DNA of 64,000 nucleotides from Plantactinospora soyae (GTDB lineage Bacteria > Actinomycetota > Actinomycetes > Mycobacteriales > Micromonosporaceae): assembly GCF_014874095.1 (NCBI RefSeq), contig NZ_JADBEB010000001.1, positions 3,720,001-3,784,000 on the forward strand. Reading direction: 5' to 3'. Every line of letters begins with the position of its first letter. Position 1 is the stretch's first letter. Shown piece by piece: positions 43,913 to 53,691 of the stretch. The notes beneath the pieces were generated by a model, which worked only from the letters and a program-made list of their open reading frames with translations, searched no databases and was not told where the DNA came from. Position numbers and translations under genes: made by a program.

Positions 43913-44521
43913 ATGAGCGGCACCAGACCGATGACGAAACGCCCTCGCGCGCCCCGGGCGCCGGCCGAGCGACCAGCGCAGATCCTCGACGCGGCGGCGC
44001 GGGTGCTGCTCCGGGACGGCCCCGACGCGACGATCGACGGCATCGCCGCCGAGGCCGGTCTCGGCAAGGGGACGGTCTACGAGTACTTCGGCTCGAAGGC
44101 GCAGGTCTTCACCGCGCTGCGCAACCGGTGCAACGAGCAGATCCTGGCCGCCGGCGCGGACGCCGTGTCGGCCGCGCCCGCCACGTCCGCGCTGGACCGG
44201 GTACGTCGGTTCGTCGCCGGCATGTTCGAGTTCGGGATGGCGAACGCCTCGCTGGTGGCCCTGCTGTTCCACGAGGTCGGGATCGAGGAGCGCGACGAAC
44301 TCGGGCCGATCAGGGCGAGCCTGCTGACGCTGGTACGGGAGGGTGTCGACGCGGGCGAGTTGGCCGTCGACGATCCCGTCTTCACGGTCGAGTTCCTCCT
44401 GCACGGCCTGCACGGGGTGATGGAGACCGCGTTCGCCGGTGGTACGGCCGCCGGACCGGTGCTCGACCGGGTGGACGGAGTCCTCGCGGCCCTGCTCAAT
44501 CCGGTCCGACCCGGGTCCTGA
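43913..44521 (+). CDS. TetR-family transcriptional regulator
   Basis: A 202-residue repressor with a clear HTH (AQILDAAARVLLRDGPDATI, DGIAAEAGLGKGTVYEYFGS) and a helical ligand domain. No ribosome binding site, but -10 TAGGCT ends 8 bases before the ATG, so the mRNA is probably leaderless. Two palindromes upstream make autoregulation likely, together with control of the divergent siderophore-interacting protein gene. Confidence 0.92.
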   Translation: MSGTRPMTKRPRAPRAPAERPAQILDAAARVLLRDGPDATIDGIAAEAGLGKGTVYEYFGSKAQVFTALRNRCNEQILAAGADAVSAAPATSALDRVRRFVAGMFEFGMANASLVALLFHEVGIEERDELGPIRASLLTLVREGVDAGELAVDDPVFTVEFLLHGLHGVMETAFAGGTAAGPVLDRVDGVLAALLNPVRPGS

Positions 44522-44549
44522 GGAACGACCCCTCCCGCTTCCCCGCCTC

Positions 44550-44568
44550 CTTGACAATTGTTGTCAAG
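44550..44568. promoter_or_regulatory. Palindromic operator 1 upstream of the HTH gene
   Basis: CTTGACAATTGTTGTCAAG, with perfect 8-base arms around TTG. It contains a consensus -35 TTGACA (44551-44556), so a bound repressor would block RNA polymerase directly. Confidence 0.8.
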
Positions 44569-44570
44569 TA

Positions 44571-44589
44571 CTTGACGATGGCTGTCAAG
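44571..44589. promoter_or_regulatory. Palindromic operator 2 upstream of the HTH gene
   Basis: CTTGACGATGGCTGTCAAG, outer arms CTTGAC/GTCAAG identical to copy 1; centres 21 bases apart (two helical turns). It ends 15 bases before the start codon. Confidence 0.8.
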
Positions 44590-44604
44590 TGGATGGGAGG
44601 GGCC

Positions 44605-45069
44605 ATGCCGCCGAGCCATGACGAACTGGTCGAGCAGCTGATCAGGTCGATCGACATCCGGCTGCTCGATCCGCTGGAGATCCTGCTGGACGGGCACGAC
44701 GCGGTCGACGCGCTGCGGACGATCGTCCGGGTGCGCGCCGAGAACTGGGCGTACCGGCTGGTGAAGGGCGACGACCCGGAGGCGCTCGGCACCGCGATGC
44801 GGATCGCCGCCACGCTCTACCCCGGAGACGGCCCGTTCGAGCCCCCGGTCGAGTGGTGGCGGAGCCCGCTGGGCCAGACCGTCGTCCGGCGGGTCGGTCA
44901 TCCCACCGCCCGCTCGGTGTCGTACGCGGTGGCCGGAGCGATGCTCGGGATCACCCGACAGGGCGTACACGACCTGCTCAGCCGGGGAAAGCTGGCCCGT
45001 CACCCCGAAGGCGGCGTACTGCCCTCGTCGGTCCGCGACCGCCTCCTGAAGCTCGATCCAGGGTGTTAG
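44605..45069 (+). CDS. Small DNA-binding protein with C-terminal helix-turn-helix
   Basis: A 154-residue protein. The C-terminal part SVSYAVAGAMLGITRQGVHD LLSRGKL resembles the MerR/excisionase-type HTH; the N-terminal 100 residues (LDPLEILLDGHDAVDALRTI, VRVRAENWAYRL) are helical and unrecognised. The ATG has GGGAGG 4 bases upstream. Two matching 19-base palindromes sit on its promoter, so it probably represses itself. Its stop codon TAG forms part of the following terminator stem. No divergent gene is present, so its wider target is unknown. Confidence 0.7.
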   Translation: MPPSHDELVEQLIRSIDIRLLDPLEILLDGHDAVDALRTIVRVRAENWAYRLVKGDDPEALGTAMRIAATLYPGDGPFEPPVEWWRSPLGQTVVRRVGHPTARSVSYAVAGAMLGITRQGVHDLLSRGKLARHPEGGVLPSSVRDRLLKLDPGC

Positions 45070-45117
45070 GAAGGGCCCCTTCTTCTACAGAAAACGATAA
45101 GAAGGGGCCCTTCCTTA
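45067..45117. terminator. Bidirectional terminator with shared GGGCCC core
   Basis: Arms 45067-45084 and 45099-45117 with a 14-base A-rich loop, between the convergent HTH gene and ilvD. The left arm starts TAGGAAGGGCCCC, the same 13 bases as in the terminator at 7477-7522; the TAG is the stop codon of the HTH gene. Confidence 0.9.
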
Positions 45118-45121
45118 CAGC

Positions 45122-46969
45122 TCAGTCGGGGACGCGGCGGAAGGCGCCGTCGCTGGCCGAGGTGGCCATCGAGGCGTACGCCCGGAGGGCGGCGGAGACG
45201 GGACGCTCGCGGTTGACTGGGGTGTACGGGCGGTCGCGCTTCTCCTGGGCGATGCGGCGGGCTTCCAGGATCTCGGGCGCCACCGCCAGTTCCATGCTCC
45301 GGTTGGGGATGTCGATGACGATCTCGTCACCCTCCTCCACCAGTGCGATCAGGCCGCCGCCGGCCGCCTCGGGGGAGACGTGTCCGATGGAGAGCCCGGA
45401 GGTGCCGCCGGAGAACCGGCCGTCGGTGATCAGGGCGCACTCCCGGCCGAGGCCGCGGCCCTTGAGGAACGAGGTGGGGTAGAGCATCTCCTGCATTCCG
45501 GGGCCACCCCTGGGGCCCTCGTACCGGATGACCACCACGTCTCCGGCGACGACCCGTTTGCCGAGGATCGCGTCGACGGCCGCGTCCTGCGACTCGTAGA
45601 CCTTGGCCGGGCCCCGGAAGGTCAGGCGGTCGGCCGGCACTCCGGCGGTCTTCACCACGGCACCCTCCGGAGCGAGGTTGCCGTGCAGGATGGCCAACCC
45701 CCCGTCGGCGGTGTACGCGTGCGCCTTGTCCCGGATGCAGCCGTCGACCGGGTCGGTGTCCAGTTTGGACCAACGGTTGGCGGTGGAGAACGGCTCGGTG
45801 GTGCGGACGCCACCGGGAGCGGCGTGGAACAGCTCGACCGCCTCGGGTGTCGGCGTACCGCCGCGGATGTCCCAGTCGGCCAGCCATCCGTCCAGGTCGG
45901 GCGAGTGCACCGAGTGCACGTCCCGGCGCAGCAGGGCGGCCCGGTCCAGTTCGCCGAGGAGGGCCGGGATGCCGCCGGCCCGGTGCACGTCCTCCATGTG
46001 GTACTTCGGGGAGTTCGGGGCGACCTTGGCCAGGCAGGGCACCCGGCGGGAGATCTCGTCGATGTCGGCGACCCCGAAGTCCAGCTCGGCCTCCCGGGCG
46101 GCGGCCAGCAGGTGCAGCACGGTGTTGGTGGACCCGCCCATCGCCACGTCCAGGGCCACGGCGTTCTCGAACGCGGCCCGGGAGGCGATCGCGCGGGGCA
46201 GCACCGAGGCGTCGTCGCCGTCGTACCAGCGCTTGGCGATGTCCACGACGACCCGGCCGGCCCGCTCGAAGAGTGCCTTGCGGGCGGCGTGGGTGGCCAG
46301 CACCGATCCGTTGCCGGGCAGCGCCAGCCCGATCGCCTCGGTCAGGCAGTTCATCGAGTTGGCGGTGAACATGCCGGAGCAGGAGCCGCAGGTCGGGCAG
46401 GCGGAGCGCTCGATCTCACCGAGTTGGTCGTCGGTGACCGCGTCGTTCGACGAGGCGATCATCGCGTCGATCAGGTCGATCTTGTCGTGCACGATGCCCT
46501 CGATCGCCATCGTCTTGCCGGCCTCCATCGGGCCGCCGGAGACGAAGACCGTGGGGATGTTCAGCCGCAGCGCGGCGAGCAGCATGCCCGGAGTGATCTT
46601 GTCGCAGTTGGAGATGCAGACGAGCGCGTCGGCGCAGTGCGCGTTGACCATGTACTCCACGGCGTCGGCGATGAGTTCCCGACTGGGCAGGGAGTAGAGC
46701 ATCCCGCCGTGGCCCATCGCGATCCCGTCGTCCACCGCGATGGTGTTGAACTCCCGGCCGACGCCACCGGCCTCGGCGATCGAGTCGGCGACCAGGCCGC
46801 CGAGATCCTTGAGGTGTACGTGACCGGGTACGAACTGCGTGAAGCTGTTCGCGATGGCGACGATCGGCTTGCCGAAGTCGTCGTCGGTCATCCCGGTGGC
46901 CCGCCACAGCGCGCGGGCGCCGGCCATCGTCCGGCCATGTGTGGAGGTCTTTGACCGCAGGTCAGGCAT
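45122..46969 (-). CDS. ilvD: Dihydroxy-acid dehydratase
   Basis: A 615-residue iron-sulfur enzyme that makes the 2-oxo acids for valine, leucine and isoleucine. It has the full-length family sequence from [20 protein letters not shown] to the C-terminus, with the cluster cysteines in [13 protein letters not shown] and [17 protein letters not shown]. The ATG lacks a ribosome binding site; a leaderless start is possible. It is not in the ilvBNC operon but is divergent from the GGDEF-EAL gene that precedes ilvB. Confidence 0.97.
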   Translation of the reverse strand: MPDLRSKTSTHGRTMAGARALWRATGMTDDDFGKPIVAIANSFTQFVPGHVHLKDLGGLVADSIAEAGGVGREFNTIAVDDGIAMGHGGMLYSLPSRELIADAVEYMVNAHCADALVCISNCDKITPGMLLAALRLNIPTVFVSGGPMEAGKTMAIEGIVHDKIDLIDAMIASSNDAVTDDQLGEIERSACPTCGSCSGMFTANSMNCLTEAIGLALPGNGSVLATHAARKALFERAGRVVVDIAKRWYDGDDASVLPRAIASRAAFENAVALDVAMGGSTNTVLHLLAAAREAELDFGVADIDEISRRVPCLAKVAPNSPKYHMEDVHRAGGIPALLGELDRAALLRRDVHSVHSPDLDGWLADWDIRGGTPTPEAVELFHAAPGGVRTTEPFSTANRWSKLDTDPVDGCIRDKAHAYTADGGLAILHGNLAPEGAVVKTAGVPADRLTFRGPAKVYESQDAAVDAILGKRVVAGDVVVIRYEGPRGGPGMQEMLYPTSFLKGRGLGRECALITDGRFSGGTSGLSIGHVSPEAAGGGLIALVEEGDEIVIDIPNRSMELAVAPEILEARRIAQEKRDRPYTPVNRERPVSAALRAYASMATSASDGAFRRVPD

Positions 46970-47172
46970 TCGACAAGTGTGGCACTACCGCCGCCGTTCC
47001 GCCGCTGTGCCGGTGCGGGCGGTCCAGCAAGCGGGACGCCGGTGGCGCCGAGAGGTGTCCGTGGAACGCCCCGATCGTCACCACGATGCCCGAATGGGCG
47101 GTCTGTGCCTCTGATCGAGGATCAGGCATCCGGGGTCCCCATGGAGTGCGATCGATCCGGCAGAGTGAATGT

Positions 47173-49647
47173 GTGCAACTCGCCTCCGGCGTACCGGCCC
47201 TCGCGGTGGCGACCGGCCTCGCGTCCACCTGCGGGCCGGTCATGCTGGCTTTCTCCGCCCAGCGGCACGCCGGTGCCCGCCGGGTCGGACTCTGGCTGCT
47301 GGCGGTGGGCGGTGCGCTGGCGGTCGTCAGCGCGGGGATCGGCGTGGCCGCGATCCTCACGATGGCCGAGCACTGGAGCCATCAGCAGGCCCAGCGGACC
47401 GGCCTGGCGACGCTGGTCGCGGTCGGCACGGCGGTGAGCGGGGTGCTGCTCTGCGCGGGCCTGCTCCGGTTGCCCGGCGCCGCCGAGACCGGCGCCGCCG
47501 CGCTCCGGCTCGTGCTGGACGGGCTGGTGATCGGGGCGGCGTTGTGGTTCGTCGGCTGGGTGCTGCTCGCCGAACCGACCCGGCTGCTCGGCGAGTTCGC
47601 CGCCAGGGGCTGCCTGGCGATCCTGGTGGCCACCATCACATCGGCGGTGGCGACCGGGCTCACCTTCATCGTCGGGGCACGGTCGCGGTCGCCGCGACAC
47701 GGCCTGCTGCTGGCCGGCGGCGGGGTGACCCTGGTGACCGGGTGCGGGCTGGCCATCGCCACCGGGTTGTGCCAGGCGGGCCCGACCGTGGCGCTGCTCG
47801 GCGTGGTGCTGCTGCCGTTCGGCCTGCTGGCGGTCGCGCTGGCCGGCCGGCTGACGGAGGCGACGGGTGGACCGGACCCGGACGTCATCCGACGCGGCAC
47901 CGCGTACGCCTTCCTGCCGATGATGGCGATGGCCGTCTCCGCCGTCTACCACCTGGTGATCGGCGGCAACTTCACGATCTTCGCGGTGGTGGCCGGCATC
48001 GTCGAGGGGTTCGGCCTGGTGGCCCGGCAGCACCTGGCGTTGAACGACGTACGCGGCTACGCCAGTCGGCTCGCCGAACGGGAGGCGCACTTCCGGGAAC
48101 TGGCCCACACCGACCCGCTGACCGGGTTGGCGAACCGCCGGGGCCTGTTGCGGGCGGTGCACCAGGACGGGGCCACGGAGACGCCCTGGGTGCTGCTCGG
48201 GCTGGATCTCGACGGCTTCAAGAACGTCAACGACATGCGGGGCCACGACGTCGGCGACGCGGTGCTGATCGAGGTGGGCCGGCGGCTGCGGACCAACCTC
48301 CGCCCCGGTGACCTGGCCGCCCGGCTCGGCGGCGACGAGTTCGCGGTGCTGATGCGGGCCCGTCCGGCGGAGGCGCAGCGGATCGCCGAGCGGCTGCTCG
48401 GGGTCGTCGGGTCGGCGTACCGGCACGAGGCCGGTCAGGTCTTCCTGTCGGTCAGCATCGGGGTCGCCGAGTCGACCGGCGCCGGGGACGCCGAGCACAC
48501 CGACGCCGGGGACGTGGAGACGCTGCTCCGCAACGCCGACCTGGCCCTGCGCTACGCCAAGCAGCGGGGCAAGAACCGCGTCGAACGGTACGACGTGGCC
48601 TACGACCACCTGCTCCGCCGGCGTACCACGTTGGAGCACGAACTGCGCGGTGCGATCGAGCGCGACGAGCTGCACCTGGCGTTCCAGCCGGTCGTGGCGG
48701 TGCCCTCGGTCCGGCCGGTCGGCGCGGAGGCGCTGCTCCGCTGGCACCATCCGGAGCTGGGCAACGTCGGCCCGGACGAGTTCATCCCGCTCGCCGAGGA
48801 GTGCGGGATGATCGCCAAACTCGGCGCCTGGGTGCTGCACCGGGCGTGCCACCAGCTCTCGATCTGGCTCGCCGACGGTCACGACGTCTGGGTCTCGGTC
48901 AACGTGTCCCCCCGGGAACTGCACGCCCCCGAGTACGTCGTCCAGGTCGCCGAGGCGCTGCGGGCGCACCGGGTGCCGCCGCAGCGGCTGGTGCTGGAGG
49001 TCACCGAACACGCGGTGGCGACCGACCTGGACGAACTGATCCGGCGGCTGCGGGCGTTGCGGCTGACCGGGGTACGGATCGCGCTGGACGACTTCGGCGC
49101 GGGGTACTCCTCCCTGGGGCAGCTCCGCCGGCTGCCGATCGACATCCTCAAGATCGACCACAGCCTGGTCGCCGAGCCGGAGCCGATCCGGCCGCCCGGC
49201 CCGGACGGTCGGGCCTTCGCGCCGATGGTCGACGTGGTGATGCGGCTCGGCCATCAACTCGGCCTGGAGGTGATCGCCGAGGGCGTGACCAATCCCACCG
49301 AACTCGCGGCAGTGGTCGAGGCCGGTTGCCGGTTCGGGCAGGGGCAGCTCTTCGGCTGGGGGGTCCCGGCCGAGCATCTGGAGGCGATGCTGGAGGCGGC
49401 CAGCCCACCCGAGGCCCGCTCTGCGCGACCGGCTCCGCCGAAGCCGCCGCGGCCCCGCCCGCCGGCACAGCGGGCACCGAGCGATCCCTACCCGTCGGGT
49501 GCGCAGCCTGCGGAGAGTCGCCCCAACGAGGCCGGGGCGACGGCCGACAACCGCCCCTCCGGAAACCGGAAGAAGCCCAGGCCGGGCACGGATTCTGTCC
49601 AGAATGCGGGATCAGTTGACTCATCGCATGAGATGCGTCAGGCTTAG
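47173..49647 (+). CDS. GGDEF-EAL membrane protein (c-di-GMP synthesis/breakdown)
   Basis: An 824-residue protein. The N-terminal 290 residues have about eight hydrophobic helices. The diguanylate cyclase domain has an intact GGDEF motif (residues 386-390) with the inhibitory RxxD site (RPGD) five residues before it. The phosphodiesterase domain has an intact EAL (EALLRW, 519-521), NVSPREL, and DDFGAGYSSLGQLRRLPIDI followed by LKID. A 75-residue Pro-rich tail ends the protein. Both activities look complete. The start could be GTG 47173 or 47146. Its 3' end contains the -35 part of the ilvB promoter. Confidence 0.93.
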   Translation: MQLASGVPALAVATGLASTCGPVMLAFSAQRHAGARRVGLWLLAVGGALAVVSAGIGVAAILTMAEHWSHQQAQRTGLATLVAVGTAVSGVLLCAGLLRLPGAAETGAAALRLVLDGLVIGAALWFVGWVLLAEPTRLLGEFAARGCLAILVATITSAVATGLTFIVGARSRSPRHGLLLAGGGVTLVTGCGLAIATGLCQAGPTVALLGVVLLPFGLLAVALAGRLTEATGGPDPDVIRRGTAYAFLPMMAMAVSAVYHLVIGGNFTIFAVVAGIVEGFGLVARQHLALNDVRGYASRLAEREAHFRELAHTDPLTGLANRRGLLRAVHQDGATETPWVLLGLDLDGFKNVNDMRGHDVGDAVLIEVGRRLRTNLRPGDLAARLGGDEFAVLMRARPAEAQRIAERLLGVVGSAYRHEAGQVFLSVSIGVAESTGAGDAEHTDAGDVETLLRNADLALRYAKQRGKNRVERYDVAYDHLLRRRTTLEHELRGAIERDELHLAFQPVVAVPSVRPVGAEALLRWHHPELGNVGPDEFIPLAEECGMIAKLGAWVLHRACHQLSIWLADGHDVWVSVNVSPRELHAPEYVVQVAEALRAHRVPPQRLVLEVTEHAVATDLDELIRRLRALRLTGVRIALDDFGAGYSSLGQLRRLPIDILKIDHSLVAEPEPIRPPGPDGRAFAPMVDVVMRLGHQLGLEVIAEGVTNPTELAAVVEAGCRFGQGQLFGWGVPAEHLEAMLEAASPPEARSARPAPPKPPRPRPPAQRAPSDPYPSGAQPAESRPNEAGATADNRPSGNRKKPRPGTDSVQNAGSVDSSHEMRQA
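49616..49644 (+). promoter_or_regulatory. Promoter of the ilvB leader, inside the end of the GGDEF-EAL gene
   Basis: -35 TTGACT (49616-49621), 17-base spacer, -10 CAGGCT (49639-49644). The predicted start, 8 bases on, is at 49652, the A of the leader peptide's ATG. Confidence 0.6.
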
Positions 49648-49651
49648 CCAC

Positions 49652-49687
49652 ATGTCGCCGACCAGGTCCTTCCGAGTACTTATCTGA
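49652..49687 (+). CDS. ilvB leader peptide (attenuator)
   Basis: An 11-residue reading frame, MSPTRSFRVLI, ending in consecutive Val-Leu-Ile codons before TGA. No ribosome binding site is present, and the promoter predicts transcription starting on this ATG, so translation would be leaderless. An in-frame ATG at 49628 would give a 19-residue form (adding MRCVRLSH) if transcription began earlier. The location before a hairpin plus U-run and ilvB fits ribosome-mediated attenuation sensed by charged branched-chain tRNAs. Such leaders are known before ilvB in other Actinobacteria; this one is inferred from sequence. Confidence 0.75.
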   Translation: MSPTRSFRVLI

Positions 49688-49688
49688 G

Positions 49689-49712
49689 CGCACTCTCCAC
49701 CCCGAGAGTGCG
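49689..49712 (+). promoter_or_regulatory. Attenuator upstream hairpin
   Basis: CGCACTCTC pairs with GAGAGTGCG across a 6-base loop, beginning 2 bases after the leader stop codon. A ribosome stalled on the Val-Leu-Ile codons would cover its left arm. Confidence 0.7.
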
Positions 49713-49714
49713 CA

Positions 49715-49747
49715 GGCCCCGTGCATCAGCACGCGGGCCGTTTTTAT
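49715..49747 (+). terminator. ilvB attenuator terminator
   Basis: GGCCCCGTGC pairs with GCACGCGGGCC (one bulged C, ATCA loop), followed directly by GTTTTTATT. It lies about 180 bases before ilvB and is the only U-tailed hairpin of this kind in the leader. Confidence 0.85.
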
Positions 49748-49923
49748 TGGCCGTGTACTTCGTTGGCAGGGCGGGCCACCTCCGTTGGCGTACCGGACCT
49801 GCCGGCAGGTGCGGATCCTCCTCACGCCGGAGGCGAGTTGCCCGCCCGCCGAGGTGAGGCCCCGCCCGCACCGCCCCCATATCTGGAAAAGAACACTGCT
49901 CCGAGCCGAAGGCCTGAATAGCC

Positions 49924-51867
49924 ATGACGAGACCCACACCAGAGACCCTGGCGAACAGCGCGCGCCGGCACCGGCCCGCCGCCGTCGACGGTGTCAACGA
50001 CCCCTCCGACCAGTACCCCCGCCGACTCCGGCCCGGTGCCTCCGCGCCCGGCGAGGCGTCCGGTCCGCTCGGTGACGCGTCGGCCCGGGCCGCCGCGAGC
50101 GGTCAGGTGGTAGCACCGGTCCAGGTCTCCGGCGCCGGTTCACTGGTCAAGTCGTTGGAGGCGCTCGGGGTCGAGGTCGCGTTCGGCATTCCGGGCGGGG
50201 CGATCCTGCCGGCGTACGACCCGCTCTACGACTCGTCGGTGCGGCACATCCTGGTCCGCCACGAGCAGGGCGCCGGGCACGCCGCGACCGGGTACGCCCA
50301 GGCGACCGGGCGGGTCGGGGTCTGCATCGCCACCTCCGGGCCGGGGGCCACCAACCTGGTCACGCCGATCGCGGACGCGTACATGGACTCGGTGCCGATG
50401 GTGGCGATCACCGGTCAGGTCGCCCGGCCGGCGATCGGCACGGACGCCTTCCAGGAGGCGGACATCCAGGGCATCACCCTGCCGATCACCAAGCACAACT
50501 TCCTGGTCCAGACCGCCGAGGAGATCCCGAGGATCCTGGCCGAGGCGTTCCACCTGGCCGGCACCGGCCGACCCGGCCCGGTGCTGGTGGACATCCCCAA
50601 GGACGTCCTCCAGGCGCAGACCACCTTCAGTTGGCCGCCCACCCTCGACCTGCCCGGCTACCGGCCGACCCTGCATCCGCACGGCAAGCAGATCCGCGAG
50701 GCGGCCCGGCTGATGACCTCGGCCCGGCGGCCGGTGCTCTACGTCGGCGGCGGGGTGCTCAAGGCCGGCGCCACCGAGGGGCTGCGCAAGCTGGCGGAGC
50801 TGACCGGGATCCCGGTGGTCACCACCCTGATGGCCCGGGGCGCCTTCCCGGACTCGCATCCGCAGCACCTGGGGATGCCCGGCATGCACGGCAGCGTCGC
50901 CGCCGTCTACGGCCTACAGAAATCGGACCTGATCGTCGCCCTGGGGGCCAGGTTCGACGACCGGGTGACCGGCAAGCTGGACTCCTTCGCCCCGGGTGCG
51001 GCGATCGTGCACGCCGACATCGACCCGGCGGAGATCGGCAAGAACCGCGCCGCCGACGTGCCGATCGTCGGTGACGCCCGGTACGTGATCGACGAGTTGA
51101 TCGAGGCGGTCCGGGCCACCGCGGCGGGCCAGTCCGGCAGCCCGGTCGACCGGACCGAGTGGTGGTCGCAGCTCGACGACCTACGGGAGCGCTATCCGCT
51201 CGGCTACGACGAGCCGACCGACGGCACCCTCGCCCCGCAGTACGTGATCCAGCGGTTGGGCGAGATCGTCGGGCCGGACGCCGTGTACGTCGCCGGGGTG
51301 GGCCAGCACCAGATGTGGGCCTCCCAGTTCATCTCGTACGAGAAGCCGTACACCTGGCTCAACTCCGGTGGGCTGGGCACGATGGGGTACGCCGTGCCGG
51401 CGGCGATGGGGGCGAAGGTCGGCAAGCCCGACACCACTGTCTGGGCGGTCGACGGGGACGGCTGCTTCCAGATGACCAACCAGGAGCTGGCGACCTGTGC
51501 GCTGGAGGGCATCCCGGTCAAGATCGCCATCATCAACAACGGCAACCTCGGCATGGTCCGGCAGTGGCAGACGCTGTTCTACGGCGAGCGCTACTCGAAC
51601 ACCGAGCTGGGTACCCACAAGCACCGGATCCCGGACTTCGTGAAGCTCGCCGAGGCGCTGGGCTGTATCGGCCTGCGCTGCGAGAGCGCCGCCGACGTCG
51701 ACAAGACGATCGAGGCCGCGATGGCGATCAACGACGTGCCGGTGGTGGTCGACTTCGTGGTCGGCAAGGACGCCATGGTGTGGCCGATGGTGGCCGCCGG
51801 CACCAGCAACGACGAGATCATGTTCGCCCGGGGAGTCCGCCCGGCCTTCGACGACGACGACCTGTGA
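49924..51867 (+). CDS. ilvB: Acetolactate synthase, large (catalytic) subunit
   Basis: A 647-residue ThDP enzyme that condenses pyruvate with pyruvate or 2-oxobutyrate, first common step to valine/leucine and isoleucine. It has the catalytic-Glu region [20 protein letters not shown], the FAD-site [16 protein letters not shown] and the ThDP motif [14 protein letters not shown] ... [11 protein letters not shown] variable N-terminal tail of about 65 residues precedes the conserved start. The ATG has GAAGG 11 bases upstream. First gene of ilvB-ilvN-ilvC and downstream of an attenuator. Confidence 0.97.
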   Translation: MTRPTPETLANSARRHRPAAVDGVNDPSDQYPRRLRPGASAPGEASGPLGDASARAAASGQVVAPVQVSGAGSLVKSLEALGVEVAFGIPGGAILPAYDPLYDSSVRHILVRHEQGAGHAATGYAQATGRVGVCIATSGPGATNLVTPIADAYMDSVPMVAITGQVARPAIGTDAFQEADIQGITLPITKHNFLVQTAEEIPRILAEAFHLAGTGRPGPVLVDIPKDVLQAQTTFSWPPTLDLPGYRPTLHPHGKQIREAARLMTSARRPVLYVGGGVLKAGATEGLRKLAELTGIPVVTTLMARGAFPDSHPQHLGMPGMHGSVAAVYGLQKSDLIVALGARFDDRVTGKLDSFAPGAAIVHADIDPAEIGKNRAADVPIVGDARYVIDELIEAVRATAAGQSGSPVDRTEWWSQLDDLRERYPLGYDEPTDGTLAPQYVIQRLGEIVGPDAVYVAGVGQHQMWASQFISYEKPYTWLNSGGLGTMGYAVPAAMGAKVGKPDTTVWAVDGDGCFQMTNQELATCALEGIPVKIAIINNGNLGMVRQWQTLFYGERYSNTELGTHKHRIPDFVKLAEALGCIGLRCESAADVDKTIEAAMAINDVPVVVDFVVGKDAMVWPMVAAGTSNDEIMFARGVRPAFDDDDL

Positions 51868-51877
51868 GGCCGTAGAC

Positions 51878-52393
51878 ATGAGCAAGCACACGCTTTCGGT
51901 GCTGGTGGAGAACAAGCCCGGTGTCCTGGCCCGGGTGGGCGGGCTCTTCTCCCGCCGTGGCTTCAATATCAACTCGCTGGCGGTCGGCGAGACCGAGAAC
52001 CCCGAGGTCTCCCGGATAACCATCGTGGTCAACGCCGACTCCTCACCCCTGGAGCAGGTCACCAAGCAGCTCAACAAGCTGGTCAACGTGCTGAAGATCG
52101 TCGAGCTGGACCCGGGTGTCTCGGTGGCCCGCGAACTGGTGCTGGTCAAGGTTCGGGCCGACCGGGCGCAGCGGGCCCAGGTGCTGGAGACGGTGAACCT
52201 GTTCCGGGCCCGGGTCGTCGACGTCGCGCCGGACACCCTCACAATCGAGGCGACCGGTACCGCTGACAAGCTGGAAGCGCTGCTGCGCGATCTCGAAGCA
52301 TTCGGAATCAAGGAAATGGTGCAGTCGGGACTGGTGGCCATCGGGCGGGGTTCCCGCTCGATCACCACCGGCTCGACGCTGCGGGCCGCCTGA
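51878..52393 (+). CDS. ilvN: Acetolactate synthase, small (regulatory) subunit
   Basis: A 171-residue ACT-domain protein that activates IlvB and confers valine feedback inhibition. Opens HTLSVLVENKPGVLARVGGL, then FSRRGFNINSLAVGETE, the standard ACT signature; the C-terminal dimer domain is complete. It lies 10 bases after ilvB, no separate promoter seen. Confidence 0.97.
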   Translation: MSKHTLSVLVENKPGVLARVGGLFSRRGFNINSLAVGETENPEVSRITIVVNADSSPLEQVTKQLNKLVNVLKIVELDPGVSVARELVLVKVRADRAQRAQVLETVNLFRARVVDVAPDTLTIEATGTADKLEALLRDLEAFGIKEMVQSGLVAIGRGSRSITTGSTLRAA

Positions 52394-53476
<1,083 letters not shown>

Positions 53477-53492
53477 TCTGCATCGTCGTGCC

Positions 53493-53532
53493 GGAGCCCC
53501 GGGGTCGGTGACCGAGCCGACCCCGGGGCTCC
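53493..53532 (+). terminator. Terminator after ilvC
   Basis: Perfect 16-base arms (53493-53508 and 53517-53532) with an 8-base loop; no U-run, as common in actinobacteria. Ends the ilvBNC transcript. Confidence 0.85.
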
Positions 53533-53691
53533 GTCGGCGATGGCGGGTGGTCCGCCCGGGTTACCGGATCTTCACCCCGGCCGTTACCGGATCATTGCCA
53601 TTCGACGTCCAATCGGTACGTGAACTGATGGCATCAGGAAATGGTGGGCAGTTACGCGCGGTTAATGCGTCCGCTCGGGTACTGTCGCCGC

